Assembly: GCA_964552675.1 (NCBI GenBank)
Contig: CAZKHJ010000004.1
Location: 1-64,000, forward strand
Length of the DNA: 64,000 bases
DNA from: Sulfurimicrobium sp964552675
GTDB lineage: Bacteria > Pseudomonadota > Gammaproteobacteria > Burkholderiales > Sulfuricellaceae
Reading direction: 5' to 3'
The notes under the pieces were generated by a model, which saw only the letters and a program-made list of their open reading frames with translations, searched no databases and was not told the origin of the DNA. A program made the translations under genes and the position numbers. Below are positions 50,665-59,773 of the stretch, in pieces (positions within the stretch are counted from its first letter, which is position 1; each line of letters starts with the position of its first letter).

Positions 50665-50934
50665 AGAGCCTGTTATAGTAGGTTTCATACCTCGCGCCAG
50701 CATCAGTCAAGGTGCAGTGCTAGGCGCGAGGGGCACGGCCTGGTTGTTCCAGGCAAGCCGCGAGCAACAACGCAATGCACCTTGAATGATACTGGCCCTC
50801 CGGGTTGAGGCCAGAAAGCGCGTCTGCGGCGTCGCGGGCCTTGCCAATGGAATGACCATTGGCTGCGCCCCGCTTCTTGCAGCCATCACTTTCTGGCCTC
50901 AACGCGAGGCATGAAACCTACTAAAATAGGCTCT
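50665..50934. mobile_element. MITE-like element, 270 bp, with 32-bp terminal inverted repeats and nested hairpins
   Basis: Outer arms (50665-50696, AGAGCCTGTTATAGTAGG..., and 50903-50934, ending CCTACTAAAATAGGCTCT) differ at 3 of 32 positions. Inside, branch A is closed by TCAAGGTGCA/TGCACCTTGA and tipped by GCCTGG-TTGTT-CCAGGC. Branch B is closed by a perfect 15-bp repeat GTTGAGGCCAGAAAG/CTTTCTGGCCTCAAC and contains GCCAATG-N7-CATTGGC. There is no coding capacity. With copy 4 of the dispersed repeat it fills the 502-bp gene-free gap between the AI-2E transporter and yaeQ. Confidence 0.78.
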
Positions 50935-50956
50935 TTATCCAACGCGCAATTACCCT

Positions 50957-51109
50957 AAAAAACTCATTTGAATCGCAGAGGCGCAGAGACGCGAAGTAAA
51001 AACAATGTGCTGGCTCAATTTGTTTCTTCACCGGGAAGGTGATTGCATGAAAATAGACAACTTGTTGTTTTGTAAAAAATCTCTGCGTCTCTGCGGTAAG
51101 GAATTTAGG
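50957..51109. repeat. Dispersed palindromic repeat, copy 4 (153 bp, no module)
   Basis: Arms TTTGAATCGCAGAGGCGCAG and its partner TCTCTGCGTCTCTGCGGTAAG are diverged forms of the copy 1-3 arms. The core begins GTAAAAACAATGTGCTGG, like copy 3's GTAAAAACAATGCGTT, and keeps the hairpin TCACC-GGGAA-GGTGA. The 52-bp module is missing. The right edge lies 5 bp before the yaeQ start codon and contains AAGGAATTTAGG, which can serve as ribosome site. Confidence 0.78.
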
Positions 51110-51114
51110 ATTAT

Positions 51115-51666
51115 ATGGCACTCAAATCAACAATTTTTAAAGCCGAGCTGCAGATCGCCGACATGGACCGCAATTATTACCATGTCCATAACCTGACTCT
51201 TGCCCGCCATCCCTCGGAGACCGATGAGCGCATGATGGTGCGATTGCTGGCTTTTGCGCGCCATGCCCATGAGGCGCTGGCGTTCGGCCAGGGGCTGAGT
51301 GCCGACGATGAGCCCGATCTGTGGCAGAAGGATCTGACCGGCGCCATTGAGTGGTGGATCGACGTCGGCCTGCCCGACGAGAAGCTGGTGCGCAAGGCCT
51401 GCGGGCGCGCCCGGCAGGTGTTCGTCTATGCCTATGGCGGCCGCGCGGCCGACATCTGGTGGGGCCAGCACGGCAGCAAGCTCGACCGCCTTCCCAATCT
51501 GGCCGTGATGAAGCTGTCGCCGGAAACGACCCAGGCCCTGGCTGGGCTGGCCCAGCGCACCATGCGGCTGAATTGCACCATCCAGGACGGCCAGATCTGG
51601 CTGGCGGACCAGGCCGGTACCGTGGCGGTGGAACTGGAGACATTGAAAATTTCGTCAGTGCCCTGA
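51115..51666 (+). CDS. yaeQ: YaeQ family protein
   Basis: 183 aa. MALKSTIFKAELQIADMDRNYYHVHNLTLARHPSETDERMMVRLLAFA is the family's start; WQKDLTGAIEWWIDVGLPDEKLVRKACGRA and VFVYAYGGRAADIWW follow. The fold is PD-(D/E)XK nuclease-like with D/E-x-K remnants; E. coli YaeQ function is unsettled. It is translated from an ATG directly at the edge of repeat copy 4. Confidence 0.94.
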   Translation: MALKSTIFKAELQIADMDRNYYHVHNLTLARHPSETDERMMVRLLAFARHAHEALAFGQGLSADDEPDLWQKDLTGAIEWWIDVGLPDEKLVRKACGRARQVFVYAYGGRAADIWWGQHGSKLDRLPNLAVMKLSPETTQALAGLAQRTMRLNCTIQDGQIWLADQAGTVAVELETLKISSVP

Positions 51667-51789
51667 CCGGGGCCTGTTGCCATTCCGGTTTCCGGTAAGC
51701 TACGAAGGGTGTTTTGAATGTGCTGCCGCCAGTTGCAGGCGAAGTTTTCATGGCTTCGCCGCTTGCTGAGCGATGCGGCCCCGAAGGCG

Positions 51790-52185
51790 TTAATAGCCGG
51801 TACGGTCGCTTTTCGGCAGGGCAATGTCCTCGCCAAAGAAATTCCACAGCAGGTGGGCAAAGATTTCCGGAGCGATCACGGTGTGGCGGTTGTTGGTTTC
51901 CTGCAGACGGCTGCGCAGGCTCTGGCGCAATTCCGCATTGCCGGTGAGGTCGAAAATGATGTCAACCTTCTCGCCCATTTCGACCACGTCGAGCGCGTTG
52001 GTGAAAACCGGTACCTTGCTGTGGGCAAACCCCAGCGCCACCGGGGAATCCGGGTGGCGGTCAGCAACCGCGACGATTTCGACGTTGGCGTGTTCTTCCT
52101 GGATCTTTTCCAGAAAGTGTTCGGCAAAGGTTTCGCCCACGCTGCCCAGGCCCAGCAATGCGACTTTTACCTTGTTGCTCATCAA
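51790..52185 (-). CDS. NAD(P)-binding Rossmann-fold protein (homoserine dehydrogenase N-domain-like)
   Basis: 131 aa. KVKVALLGLGSVGETFAEHFLEKI has the GxGxxG nucleotide site; VEIVAVADRHPDSP and VDIIFDLTGNAELRQSLRSRL continue the fold. It lacks a catalytic domain, so it is either a stand-alone binding protein or a small regulator. I do not recognise a more specific family. The start is MMSNK (52185) or the next Met. Confidence 0.75.
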   Translation of the reverse strand: MMSNKVKVALLGLGSVGETFAEHFLEKIQEEHANVEIVAVADRHPDSPVALGFAHSKVPVFTNALDVVEMGEKVDIIFDLTGNAELRQSLRSRLQETNNRHTVIAPEIFAHLLWNFFGEDIALPKSDRTGY

Positions 52186-52222
52186 TGATCTCCCCTGATT
52201 TTGTTATGTGTGACAAACGGTA

Positions 52223-53050
52223 TTACAACGAGGTGAAAAAGCGCGAGCCCAACTCCTCCAGTCCCAGCGTTTCGAGCACTTCGTGCAGGCGTTCCGTCGG
52301 GCGTCGGCGCGGCAAATCCTTGTAGCTCGCGATGATCAGCTCGTTCTTCATCGAGTGCTCCCAGCCCACCAGTTCGGTGACGTTGACCTGGTAGCCGTGC
52401 GCCTCAAGTTGCAGGCAGCGTAGCACATTGGTGATCAGGCTGCCGAATTCGCGGGTATGCAGCGGATGACGCCAGATTTCGGTCAGTGCATTGCGCGTTA
52501 GCGCCTTGCCCTTGTTCTTTTTCAGCACCGCAGCCACTTCGGCCTGGCAGCAGGGCACCAGCACGATGAACCGGGCCTGCTTTTTCAGGGCGAAATGGAT
52601 GGCATCGTCGGTGGCGGTGTTGCAGGCGTGCAGGGCGGTGACCACGTCGACGGTTTGCGGCAGCAGGCTGGACTCGATCGACTCCGCAACCGACAGGCTG
52701 AGGAAGGACATGCCCGGAAAAGCCAGCTTTTGCGCCAGATCGCGCGATCTGCTCACCAGCTCGTCGCGGGTTTCGATGCCGTAGATATGGGAATCGTCAT
52801 TCAGTGCCTTGAAGAACAGGTCATACAGGATGAAGCCCAGGTAGGACTTGCCCGCGCCATGATCCACCAGCCGGATGCCGGGATGGTCCTGCTGAATCTC
52901 CTTCAGCAGCGGTTCGATGAACTGGAACAGGTGGTTCACCTGCTTGAGTTTGCGCCGGCTGTCCTGGTTCATCTTCCCGTCGCGGGTGAGAATGTGCAGC
53001 TCCTTGAGCAGCTCAATCGACTGGCCGGGTTTGACTTCATGCAGGGACAT
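52223..53050 (-). CDS. SAM-dependent methyltransferase (Methyltransf_32/METTL25-like)
   Basis: 275 aa. RLVDHGAGKSYLGFILYDLFF is the SAM-binding motif I region (GAGKSYLGF replaces the usual GxGxG), YGIETRDELVSRSRDLAQKL motif II, and VDVVTALHACNTATDDAIHFAL the acidic/His-Cys motif of this family. VLVPCCQAEVAAVLKK carries a Cys-Cys pair near the active site. The family is related to RNA or small-molecule methyltransferases; the substrate is unknown. It precedes the glutaredoxin-like gene on the other side by 30 bp. Confidence 0.82.
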   Translation of the reverse strand: MSLHEVKPGQSIELLKELHILTRDGKMNQDSRRKLKQVNHLFQFIEPLLKEIQQDHPGIRLVDHGAGKSYLGFILYDLFFKALNDDSHIYGIETRDELVSRSRDLAQKLAFPGMSFLSLSVAESIESSLLPQTVDVVTALHACNTATDDAIHFALKKQARFIVLVPCCQAEVAAVLKKNKGKALTRNALTEIWRHPLHTREFGSLITNVLRCLQLEAHGYQVNVTELVGWEHSMKNELIIASYKDLPRRRPTERLHEVLETLGLEELGSRFFTSL

Positions 53051-53080
53051 GCTGTTCTCGCGGAAAAGAGGCGTCAGGCA

Positions 53081-53455
53081 TCAGGAAAAACGCTGCTGCA
53101 GATAGCGGATGATGTCGCCCGACTCGTACATCCACTGGCTGTTGCCCTGCGCATCGGTGATCCTCAGGCACGGCACCTTGACCGCGCCGCCACCCTGCAA
53201 TAATGCCGCGCGGTGCTGCGGGTCGTTTTTCGCGTCGCGCAGTTCGATATCGAGCGACAGTCGGCGTATTTCCTGACGCACCTTGATGCAGAAGGGGCAG
53301 GTTCTGAATTGATAGAGCGCCAGAGCGCGGCATTGCGCGTCGACCTGCCGCTGTGCTCCCGCCTCGCGCGCCATGCCCTTGGGGCGGGTGAAGAATTCCC
53401 ACAGCAGCAGGAAGGGGCCGAGCACAATGCGCAGGATCTTGAAGAAAATTTTCAT
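53081..53455 (-). CDS. Membrane-anchored glutaredoxin-like protein
   Basis: 124 aa. An N-terminal hydrophobic segment (MKIFFKILRIVLGPFLLLWEFF) probably anchors it. The thioredoxin fold has the CPFC active site in ALYQFRTCPFCIKVRQEIRR, KVPCLRI with cis-Pro, and ESGDIIRYLQQRF at the end, which is the glutathione S-transferase N-domain pattern. Likely a dithiol glutaredoxin. It is 30 bp upstream of the methyltransferase gene on the same strand. Confidence 0.9.
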   Translation of the reverse strand: MKIFFKILRIVLGPFLLLWEFFTRPKGMAREAGAQRQVDAQCRALALYQFRTCPFCIKVRQEIRRLSLDIELRDAKNDPQHRAALLQGGGAVKVPCLRITDAQGNSQWMYESGDIIRYLQQRFS

Positions 53456-53505
53456 GCTGGATCAGGTCTGAATAAATTAAAGCCGGCATTTTACTGCCAT
53501 ATGAA

Positions 53506-54174
53506 TCATGCAGGCAGTTTGTTCCGCAGCGCCTCGCGGTCAAACCACCAGGATGCGCCAACGATGGTATTCACCACCTGGCTCAGGCGCGGCAGGAATA
53601 CGCCGGGGTCGCGCAGTTCCAGCCGGTCCATCCAGTCGTTCAGCCCCTGCTGGTCGTTGACCTTGTCGTGACGCGCGGCCACGCGGGCGATGAGATTGTT
53701 GGCCAGCAGGGCGAGGTCCTCGTGCCGGTCGTCGCTGGCGCGCAGGTCGATCACGTAGCGGATGGTGACGGCGGCAAGCGCCGCGCCGTCGGAGTGGTCG
53801 GGCGTCTCGTCGATGATATGGGCCAGCATGGCGAAAGTCAGCTCGGGTTCCACCGGGAAGGTGATGGACAGCCAGGTGCCCATGCCCAGCGCCGGGATGG
53901 AGAGCGGCTGCTCGCACTGATAGAGCACGTTGCAGGCCTCGACGGCATCCTGCCAGGATTCGTGCTGCAAGGCGCTGTCGAAGGCCGGGCGTGCCAGGTT
54001 CCAGGCTTCTTCCTTGCGCTCCAGCGCCAGCAGGAGTTCGGCGACGTCGAGCTGGAGGCGGGCGCGCTCGATGGTGGAGACATCGCCAAGCCTGCCGAGC
54101 GCCCGCTGTTTTTCTTCCAGCTCACGTTGCAGAGCGGCGGTTTCATCATCGGCGGCGGTCGGATTTGGATTCAT
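53506..54174 (-). CDS. Conserved hypothetical helical (TPR-like) protein
   Basis: 222 aa, beginning with an acidic coiled-coil (DDETAALQRELEEKQRALGRL) and continuing with helix pairs (ERARLQLDVAELLLALERKEEAWNLARPAFD, WQDAVEACNVLYQCEQPLSIP). Helical repeats suggest a scaffolding role, but no catalytic motif, signal or membrane segment is present. The later part (LNDWMDRLELRDPGVFLPRLSQVVN, then ASWWFDREALRNKLPA) is unrecognised. No function is assigned. Confidence 0.72.
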   Translation of the reverse strand: MNPNPTAADDETAALQRELEEKQRALGRLGDVSTIERARLQLDVAELLLALERKEEAWNLARPAFDSALQHESWQDAVEACNVLYQCEQPLSIPALGMGTWLSITFPVEPELTFAMLAHIIDETPDHSDGAALAAVTIRYVIDLRASDDRHEDLALLANNLIARVAARHDKVNDQQGLNDWMDRLELRDPGVFLPRLSQVVNTIVGASWWFDREALRNKLPA

Positions 54175-54304
54175 GCGGATACATTACCCTGATGGAAAAA
54201 ACGGATTCTAAACCATCGCATGGCCCCAGCCGGCATAAAATTCCGGGCGCGAGCCGGAGCGGATATGGTTAAATTTCATTTGCACATGAAATAAGGTGAA
54301 TGGC

Positions 54305-55504
54305 ATGAAAATCGGCACCCCATTAAGCCCCAACGCGACCCGCGTGATGCTGCTCGGCAGCGGCGAGCTGGGCAAGGAAGTGATCATTGCCCTGCAGCGC
54401 CTGGGGGTGGAAGTGATCGCAGTGGACCGTTACCCCGATGCGCCGGGACAGCAGGTGGCGCATCGCGCCCACGTCATCAACATGGCCGATGGCCAGGCCC
54501 TGCGTGCGCTGGTGGAGCAGGAAAAACCCCACCTGATCGTGCCCGAGATCGAGGCGATCGCCACCGAGATGCTGTCCGAAATCGAACGCGATGGCCTGGC
54601 CGAGGTGATTCCCACTGCCCGTGCCGCGCAACTCACCATGAACCGCGAGGGCATCCGCCGGCTGGCGGCGGAGGAACTGGAACTGCCCACCTCGCGCTAC
54701 GCCTTTGCCGACACCCTGAACGAACTGGGAATCTGGATCGACAAGGGCATCGGCTATCCCTGCATCGTCAAGCCGGTGATGTCCTCGTCCGGCAAGGGGC
54801 AGTCCACGGTCAATGGCCCCGATGACGTGGAAAAGGCCTGGAACTACGCCATGAGCGGCGGACGGGTGAATCGTGGACGGGTGATCGTGGAGGAAATGAT
54901 CACCTTCGATTTCGAAATCACCCTGCTGACCGTGCGTGCGCGCGGCGCAAATGGCGAAATCGAAACCTATTTCTGCGATCCCATCGGCCATGTGCAGGTC
55001 AAGGGCGATTATGTTGAAAGCTGGCAACCCCAGGCAATGGGCGCGGAAGCCCTGAAGAAGGCCCGCGAAGTCGCGAAAAAAGTCACGGACAATCTCGGCG
55101 GGCGCGGGATTTTCGGCGTGGAGCTGTTCATCAAGGGCGATCAGGTATGGTTTTCGGAGGTCAGTCCGCGTCCCCATGATACCGGCCTGGTGACCTTGTG
55201 CAGCCAGCGCCTGTCCGAGTTCGAGCTGCACGCGCGGGCGATTCTGGGGCTGCCGGTGGATGTGAGCCTGCGCGAAGCGGGCGCTTCGGCGGTGATCTAC
55301 GGCGGGATGGAGGAAAAAGGCATTGCTTTCGAGGGCGTGGAACAGGCGCTGGCCGTGCCGCGCAGCGATCTGCGCCTGTTCGGCAAGCCGGAAAGCTTTG
55401 CCCGCCGCCGCATGGGCGTAGCACTGGCCAATGGCGCGTCGGTCGAGGAAGCGCGCAGCCGGGCCAGGCTGGCAGCAAGCCTGGTGAAGCCGGTCAAGGG
55501 ATAG
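54305..55504 (+). CDS. purT: Formate-dependent phosphoribosylglycinamide formyltransferase PurT
   Basis: 399 aa from ATG 54305. ATP-grasp enzyme: VMLLGSGELGKEVIIALQRLGVEVIAVDRY, HLIVPEIEAIATEML, RAAQLTMNREGIRRLAAEELELPTS, CIVKPVMSSSGKGQSTV (ATP-binding Lys and Gly-rich loop), GRGIFGVELFIKGDQVWFSEVSPRPHDTGLVTL and HARAILGLPVDV. Uses formate, ATP and GAR to make FGAR in purine synthesis, independent of folate. It is 4 bp upstream of the truncated globin gene. Confidence 0.97.
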   Translation: MKIGTPLSPNATRVMLLGSGELGKEVIIALQRLGVEVIAVDRYPDAPGQQVAHRAHVINMADGQALRALVEQEKPHLIVPEIEAIATEMLSEIERDGLAEVIPTARAAQLTMNREGIRRLAAEELELPTSRYAFADTLNELGIWIDKGIGYPCIVKPVMSSSGKGQSTVNGPDDVEKAWNYAMSGGRVNRGRVIVEEMITFDFEITLLTVRARGANGEIETYFCDPIGHVQVKGDYVESWQPQAMGAEALKKAREVAKKVTDNLGGRGIFGVELFIKGDQVWFSEVSPRPHDTGLVTLCSQRLSEFELHARAILGLPVDVSLREAGASAVIYGGMEEKGIAFEGVEQALAVPRSDLRLFGKPESFARRRMGVALANGASVEEARSRARLAASLVKPVKG

Positions 55505-55508
55505 AAGA

Positions 55509-55889
55509 ATGGAAACGCATTACCAACGTATCGGCGGCGAGGAAACCATCCGCCGCCTGGTGGATCGCTTTTACGATTTGATGGACGAGGACCCGGATTA
55601 CTACGGCATCCGGAAAATGCACGCCAGGGATCTGGCCGAGGCGCGCGACAAGCTGTTCATGTTCCTTTCCGGCTGGACCGGCGGGCCGCAGCTGTACATG
55701 GAAAAATTCGGCCATCCGCGCCTGCGTCAGCGCCATCTGCCGTTTGCCATCGGCGAAGCCGAGCGCGACCAGTGGATGGCCTGCATGACGCGTGCCATGG
55801 ACGAGGTCGGGCTGGATGAAAAGCTGCGCCAGGAACTGGCGGCGGCATTCTGGAAAACAGCGGATTTCATGCGGAACCAGGAAAGTTGA
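55509..55889 (+). CDS. Group II truncated haemoglobin
   Basis: 126 aa. The distal Tyr (B10 region) is in RFYDLMDEDPDYY, the proximal His region (F8) in LRQRHLPFAIGEAERDQWMACM and the 2-on-2 helix arrangement MHARDLAEARDKLFMFLSGWTGGPQLYMEKFG. Group II globins bind O2 tightly and often detoxify NO. It is only 4 bp after purT and likely co-transcribed; there is no obvious functional link. Confidence 0.93.
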   Translation: METHYQRIGGEETIRRLVDRFYDLMDEDPDYYGIRKMHARDLAEARDKLFMFLSGWTGGPQLYMEKFGHPRLRQRHLPFAIGEAERDQWMACMTRAMDEVGLDEKLRQELAAAFWKTADFMRNQES

Positions 55890-55967
55890 TGAACGATTTG
55901 TAACCTGCTGGCAGATGCAAAATTGCTAGCATATCTCCTATCTATATCGATTGATGAGGGAGGCATG

Positions 55968-56297
55968 ATGAGACTGGTGACAGGATTGACCGGGTTGTTG
56001 CTCTATACCGTGCTGGCAGTGCCGGCGCAGGCGGGCCGGGTGGATGGCGATGCGGTGATCGGCGGCGCGCTGGGCGGCGCGACCGGCGCGGCCATTGGTT
56101 CTGCTGTGGGCGGACGCGATGGCGCGATCATCGGCGGTGCCATTGGTGGCGCGACCGGTACTGCGATGATGGCTTCCGAGCGGCGCCAACCCCGGGTCGT
56201 GCGTGAGCGCGAGGTGATTTACGTGGATGGCCGCCACGATAACGGCCTGCATCGTGGCCATCACAAGCACCGGCATCATCACGGCTATGATGATTGA
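55968..56297 (+). CDS. Exported glycine-zipper protein with His-rich tail
   Basis: 109 aa from ATG 55968 (GGAGG at 55959-55963 is spaced for this Met, not the one at 55965). Signal peptide MRLVTGLTGLLLYTVLAVPAQA, then a glycine-zipper repeat (VIGGALGGATGAAIGSAVGGRDGAIIGGAIGGATGTA), then a polar tail ending RGHHKHRHHHGYDD. Similar glycine-zipper/2TM proteins sit in the outer membrane or periplasm. It precedes a perfect bidirectional terminator. Confidence 0.8.
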   Translation: MRLVTGLTGLLLYTVLAVPAQAGRVDGDAVIGGALGGATGAAIGSAVGGRDGAIIGGAIGGATGTAMMASERRQPRVVREREVIYVDGRHDNGLHRGHHKHRHHHGYDD

Positions 56298-56315
56298 ACC
56301 GTTGTGAGCGGAAAC

Positions 56316-56343
56316 AAAAAAGGCGCCAATTGGCGCCTTTTTT
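56316..56343. terminator. Perfect bidirectional terminator between glycine-zipper gene and rhlE
   Basis: A fully symmetric 28-bp sequence: A6, GGCGCC, AATT, GGCGCC, T6. The hairpin with its T-run works in both directions for the two converging genes. Confidence 0.92.
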
Positions 56344-56361
56344 GTTTGCCGAAGCTAAGGA

Positions 56362-57669
<1,308 letters not shown>

Positions 57670-57955
57670 GGAATTTCCTTGCGTAGTAAAGCAATAGTGC
57701 GCAGGCAGGGAACGGCAAGACAAGCCGGGAATACCGGGATAAACGTCAGCAAAACACCGCGCGGCGCAAACACAACATCGTCGCTAACCGGGGTGGAGCT
57801 GAAATTCAGAGGGCTGAATTAAGGGGGCCAGGGAACGATGAACCAGATTGACCGGCAATCGAGCCGGGCAAGGTGGCGCATTATACGTGTATTTCAGAAA
57901 ATTACCAGATAGTTATGCTAGAATTGCCGACTTTTTACCGCACCGGAAAGTTTTC
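57670..57955. promoter_or_regulatory. rhlE-typA divergent control region
   Basis: The 286-bp region has no gene. On the minus strand TATAAT (57885-57880) would start rhlE mRNA around 57873, leaving a leader of about 200 nt with a hairpin AATTCAG-AGGG-CTGAATT (57803-57820). On the plus strand an extended -10 TGC-TAGAAT (57918-57923) gives typA a leader of about 30 nt. The -35 boxes are weak for both. Confidence 0.5.
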
Positions 57956-59773
57956 ATGTCACGCGCCCTCCGTAATATCGCCATCATCGCCCACGTTGAC
58001 CACGGCAAGACCACCCTGGTGGACAAGCTCCTGCAGCAGGCCGGTACTTTCGCCGCACACCAGCAAGTCACCGAACGGGTGATGGACAGCAACGATCTGG
58101 AAAAAGAGCGTGGCATCACCATTCTGGCGAAAAATACCGCGATCAATTTTGAAGGCACCCACATCAATATCGTCGATACCCCCGGACACGCCGACTTTGG
58201 CGGCGAGGTGGAGCGTGCGCTGTCGATGGTCGATGGCGTGCTGCTGCTGGTGGATGCCGTTGAAGGCCCGATGCCGCAGACCCGTTTCGTCACCAAGAAG
58301 GCGCTGGCGCTGGGCTTGAAGCCCATCGTGGTGGTGAACAAGATCGACCGCCCCGGCTCCCGTCCGGACTGGGTGGTGAACCAGACCTTTGACCTGTTCG
58401 ACAAGCTGGGCGCAACCGAGGAACAGCTCGATTTCCCGGTGGTGTATGCCTCGGCGCTGAACGGCTTTGCCTCGCTGGATGCCAACGAGAAAAGCGACAA
58501 CATGCGCGTGCTGTTCGAGGCTGTACTCAAGCATGTCCCGGCGCCCGCTGCCAACCCTGACCAGCCGCTGCAATTGCAGATCTCCGCGCTGGACTATTCC
58601 AGCTATGTCGGGCGCATCGGGATTGGCCGCATTGCGCGCGGCCGACTCAAGCCGGGCCAGGAAGTGCTGGTATTGCGCGGCCCGGAAGACAAGGGTGTGC
58701 GCGCAAAAGTCAACCAGGTGCTGGGCTTCAGCGGCTTGAACCGGGTTCAGCTGGAAGAAGCGCAGGCCGGTGATATCGTGGTGATCAACGGCATCGAGGA
58801 AATCGGTATCGGCGTGACCCTGGCCGCAGTCGATGCGCCCGAAGCCCTGCCCATGCTGACCGTGGACGAGCCTACCCTGACCATGAATTTCCAGGTCAAT
58901 ACCTCGCCGCTGGCCGGCCAGGAAGGCAAATTCGTTACCAGCCGCCAGATCCGCGAGCGCCTGACCAAGGAACTGCTGACCAACGTGGCGCTGCGCGTCG
59001 AGGATACAGCGGATGCGGATGTGTTCCTGGTCTCGGGCCGGGGCGAATTGCACCTCACCATTCTGCTCGAAACCATGCGCCGTGAAGGTTATGAGTTGTC
59101 CGTATCCCGTCCGCGCGTGCTGATCAAGGAAATCGACGGCGAGAAATGCGAGCCGTTCGAAATGCTGACCGCCGATGTGGAAGAAGCCAACCAGGGGGCA
59201 GTGATGGAAGAACTGGGCCGCCGCCGGGGCGACCTGCAGGACATGCTGCCCGATGGCCAGGGCCGTGTGCGCCTGGATTACCGCATTCCGGCGCGTGGCC
59301 TGATCGGCTTCCAGTCGGAATTCATGACCCTGACGCGCGGCACCGGCGTGATGAGCCACGTGTTTGACGAGTACGCGCCGATGAAGCCGGATATTCCCTC
59401 GCGCCACAACGGTGTGCTGATTTCCCAGGAACATGGCGAGGCAGTGGCCTATGCCTTGTGGAAGCTGGAAGACCGCGGCCGCATGTTCGTCAACCCTGGC
59501 GACAGGCTATACGAGGGCATGATCATCGGCATCCACAGCCGCGACAACGATCTGGTGGTGAATCCGATCAAGGGCAAGCAGCTCACCAACGTGCGCGCTT
59601 CCGGCACCGACGAGGCGGTGCGCCTCACCCCGCCGATCCAGCTGACGCTGGAGTCTGCGGTGGAATTCATCGCCGATGACGAACTGGTGGAATTGACGCC
59701 CAAGTCCATCCGCCTGCGCAAGCGCCACCTCACCGAGAACGAGCGCAAGCGCGCCAAGAACGCTGCTGCCTAA
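57956..59773 (+). CDS. typA: Translational GTPase TypA/BipA
   Basis: 605 aa from ATG 57956 (MSRALRNIAIIAHVDHGKTTLVDKLL), the family's normal length; the upstream in-frame extension is not family-like. G motifs: AHVDHGKT, switch DLEKERGITI, DTPGHADFGGEV, VVNKIDRPG. The C-terminal domain has RGELHLTILLETMRREGYEL, QGAVMEELGRRRGDLQDM and the TypA-specific tail KRHLTENERKRAKNA. It assists ribosome assembly and stress translation. Confidence 0.97.
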   Translation: MSRALRNIAIIAHVDHGKTTLVDKLLQQAGTFAAHQQVTERVMDSNDLEKERGITILAKNTAINFEGTHINIVDTPGHADFGGEVERALSMVDGVLLLVDAVEGPMPQTRFVTKKALALGLKPIVVVNKIDRPGSRPDWVVNQTFDLFDKLGATEEQLDFPVVYASALNGFASLDANEKSDNMRVLFEAVLKHVPAPAANPDQPLQLQISALDYSSYVGRIGIGRIARGRLKPGQEVLVLRGPEDKGVRAKVNQVLGFSGLNRVQLEEAQAGDIVVINGIEEIGIGVTLAAVDAPEALPMLTVDEPTLTMNFQVNTSPLAGQEGKFVTSRQIRERLTKELLTNVALRVEDTADADVFLVSGRGELHLTILLETMRREGYELSVSRPRVLIKEIDGEKCEPFEMLTADVEEANQGAVMEELGRRRGDLQDMLPDGQGRVRLDYRIPARGLIGFQSEFMTLTRGTGVMSHVFDEYAPMKPDIPSRHNGVLISQEHGEAVAYALWKLEDRGRMFVNPGDRLYEGMIIGIHSRDNDLVVNPIKGKQLTNVRASGTDEAVRLTPPIQLTLESAVEFIADDELVELTPKSIRLRKRHLTENERKRAKNAAA

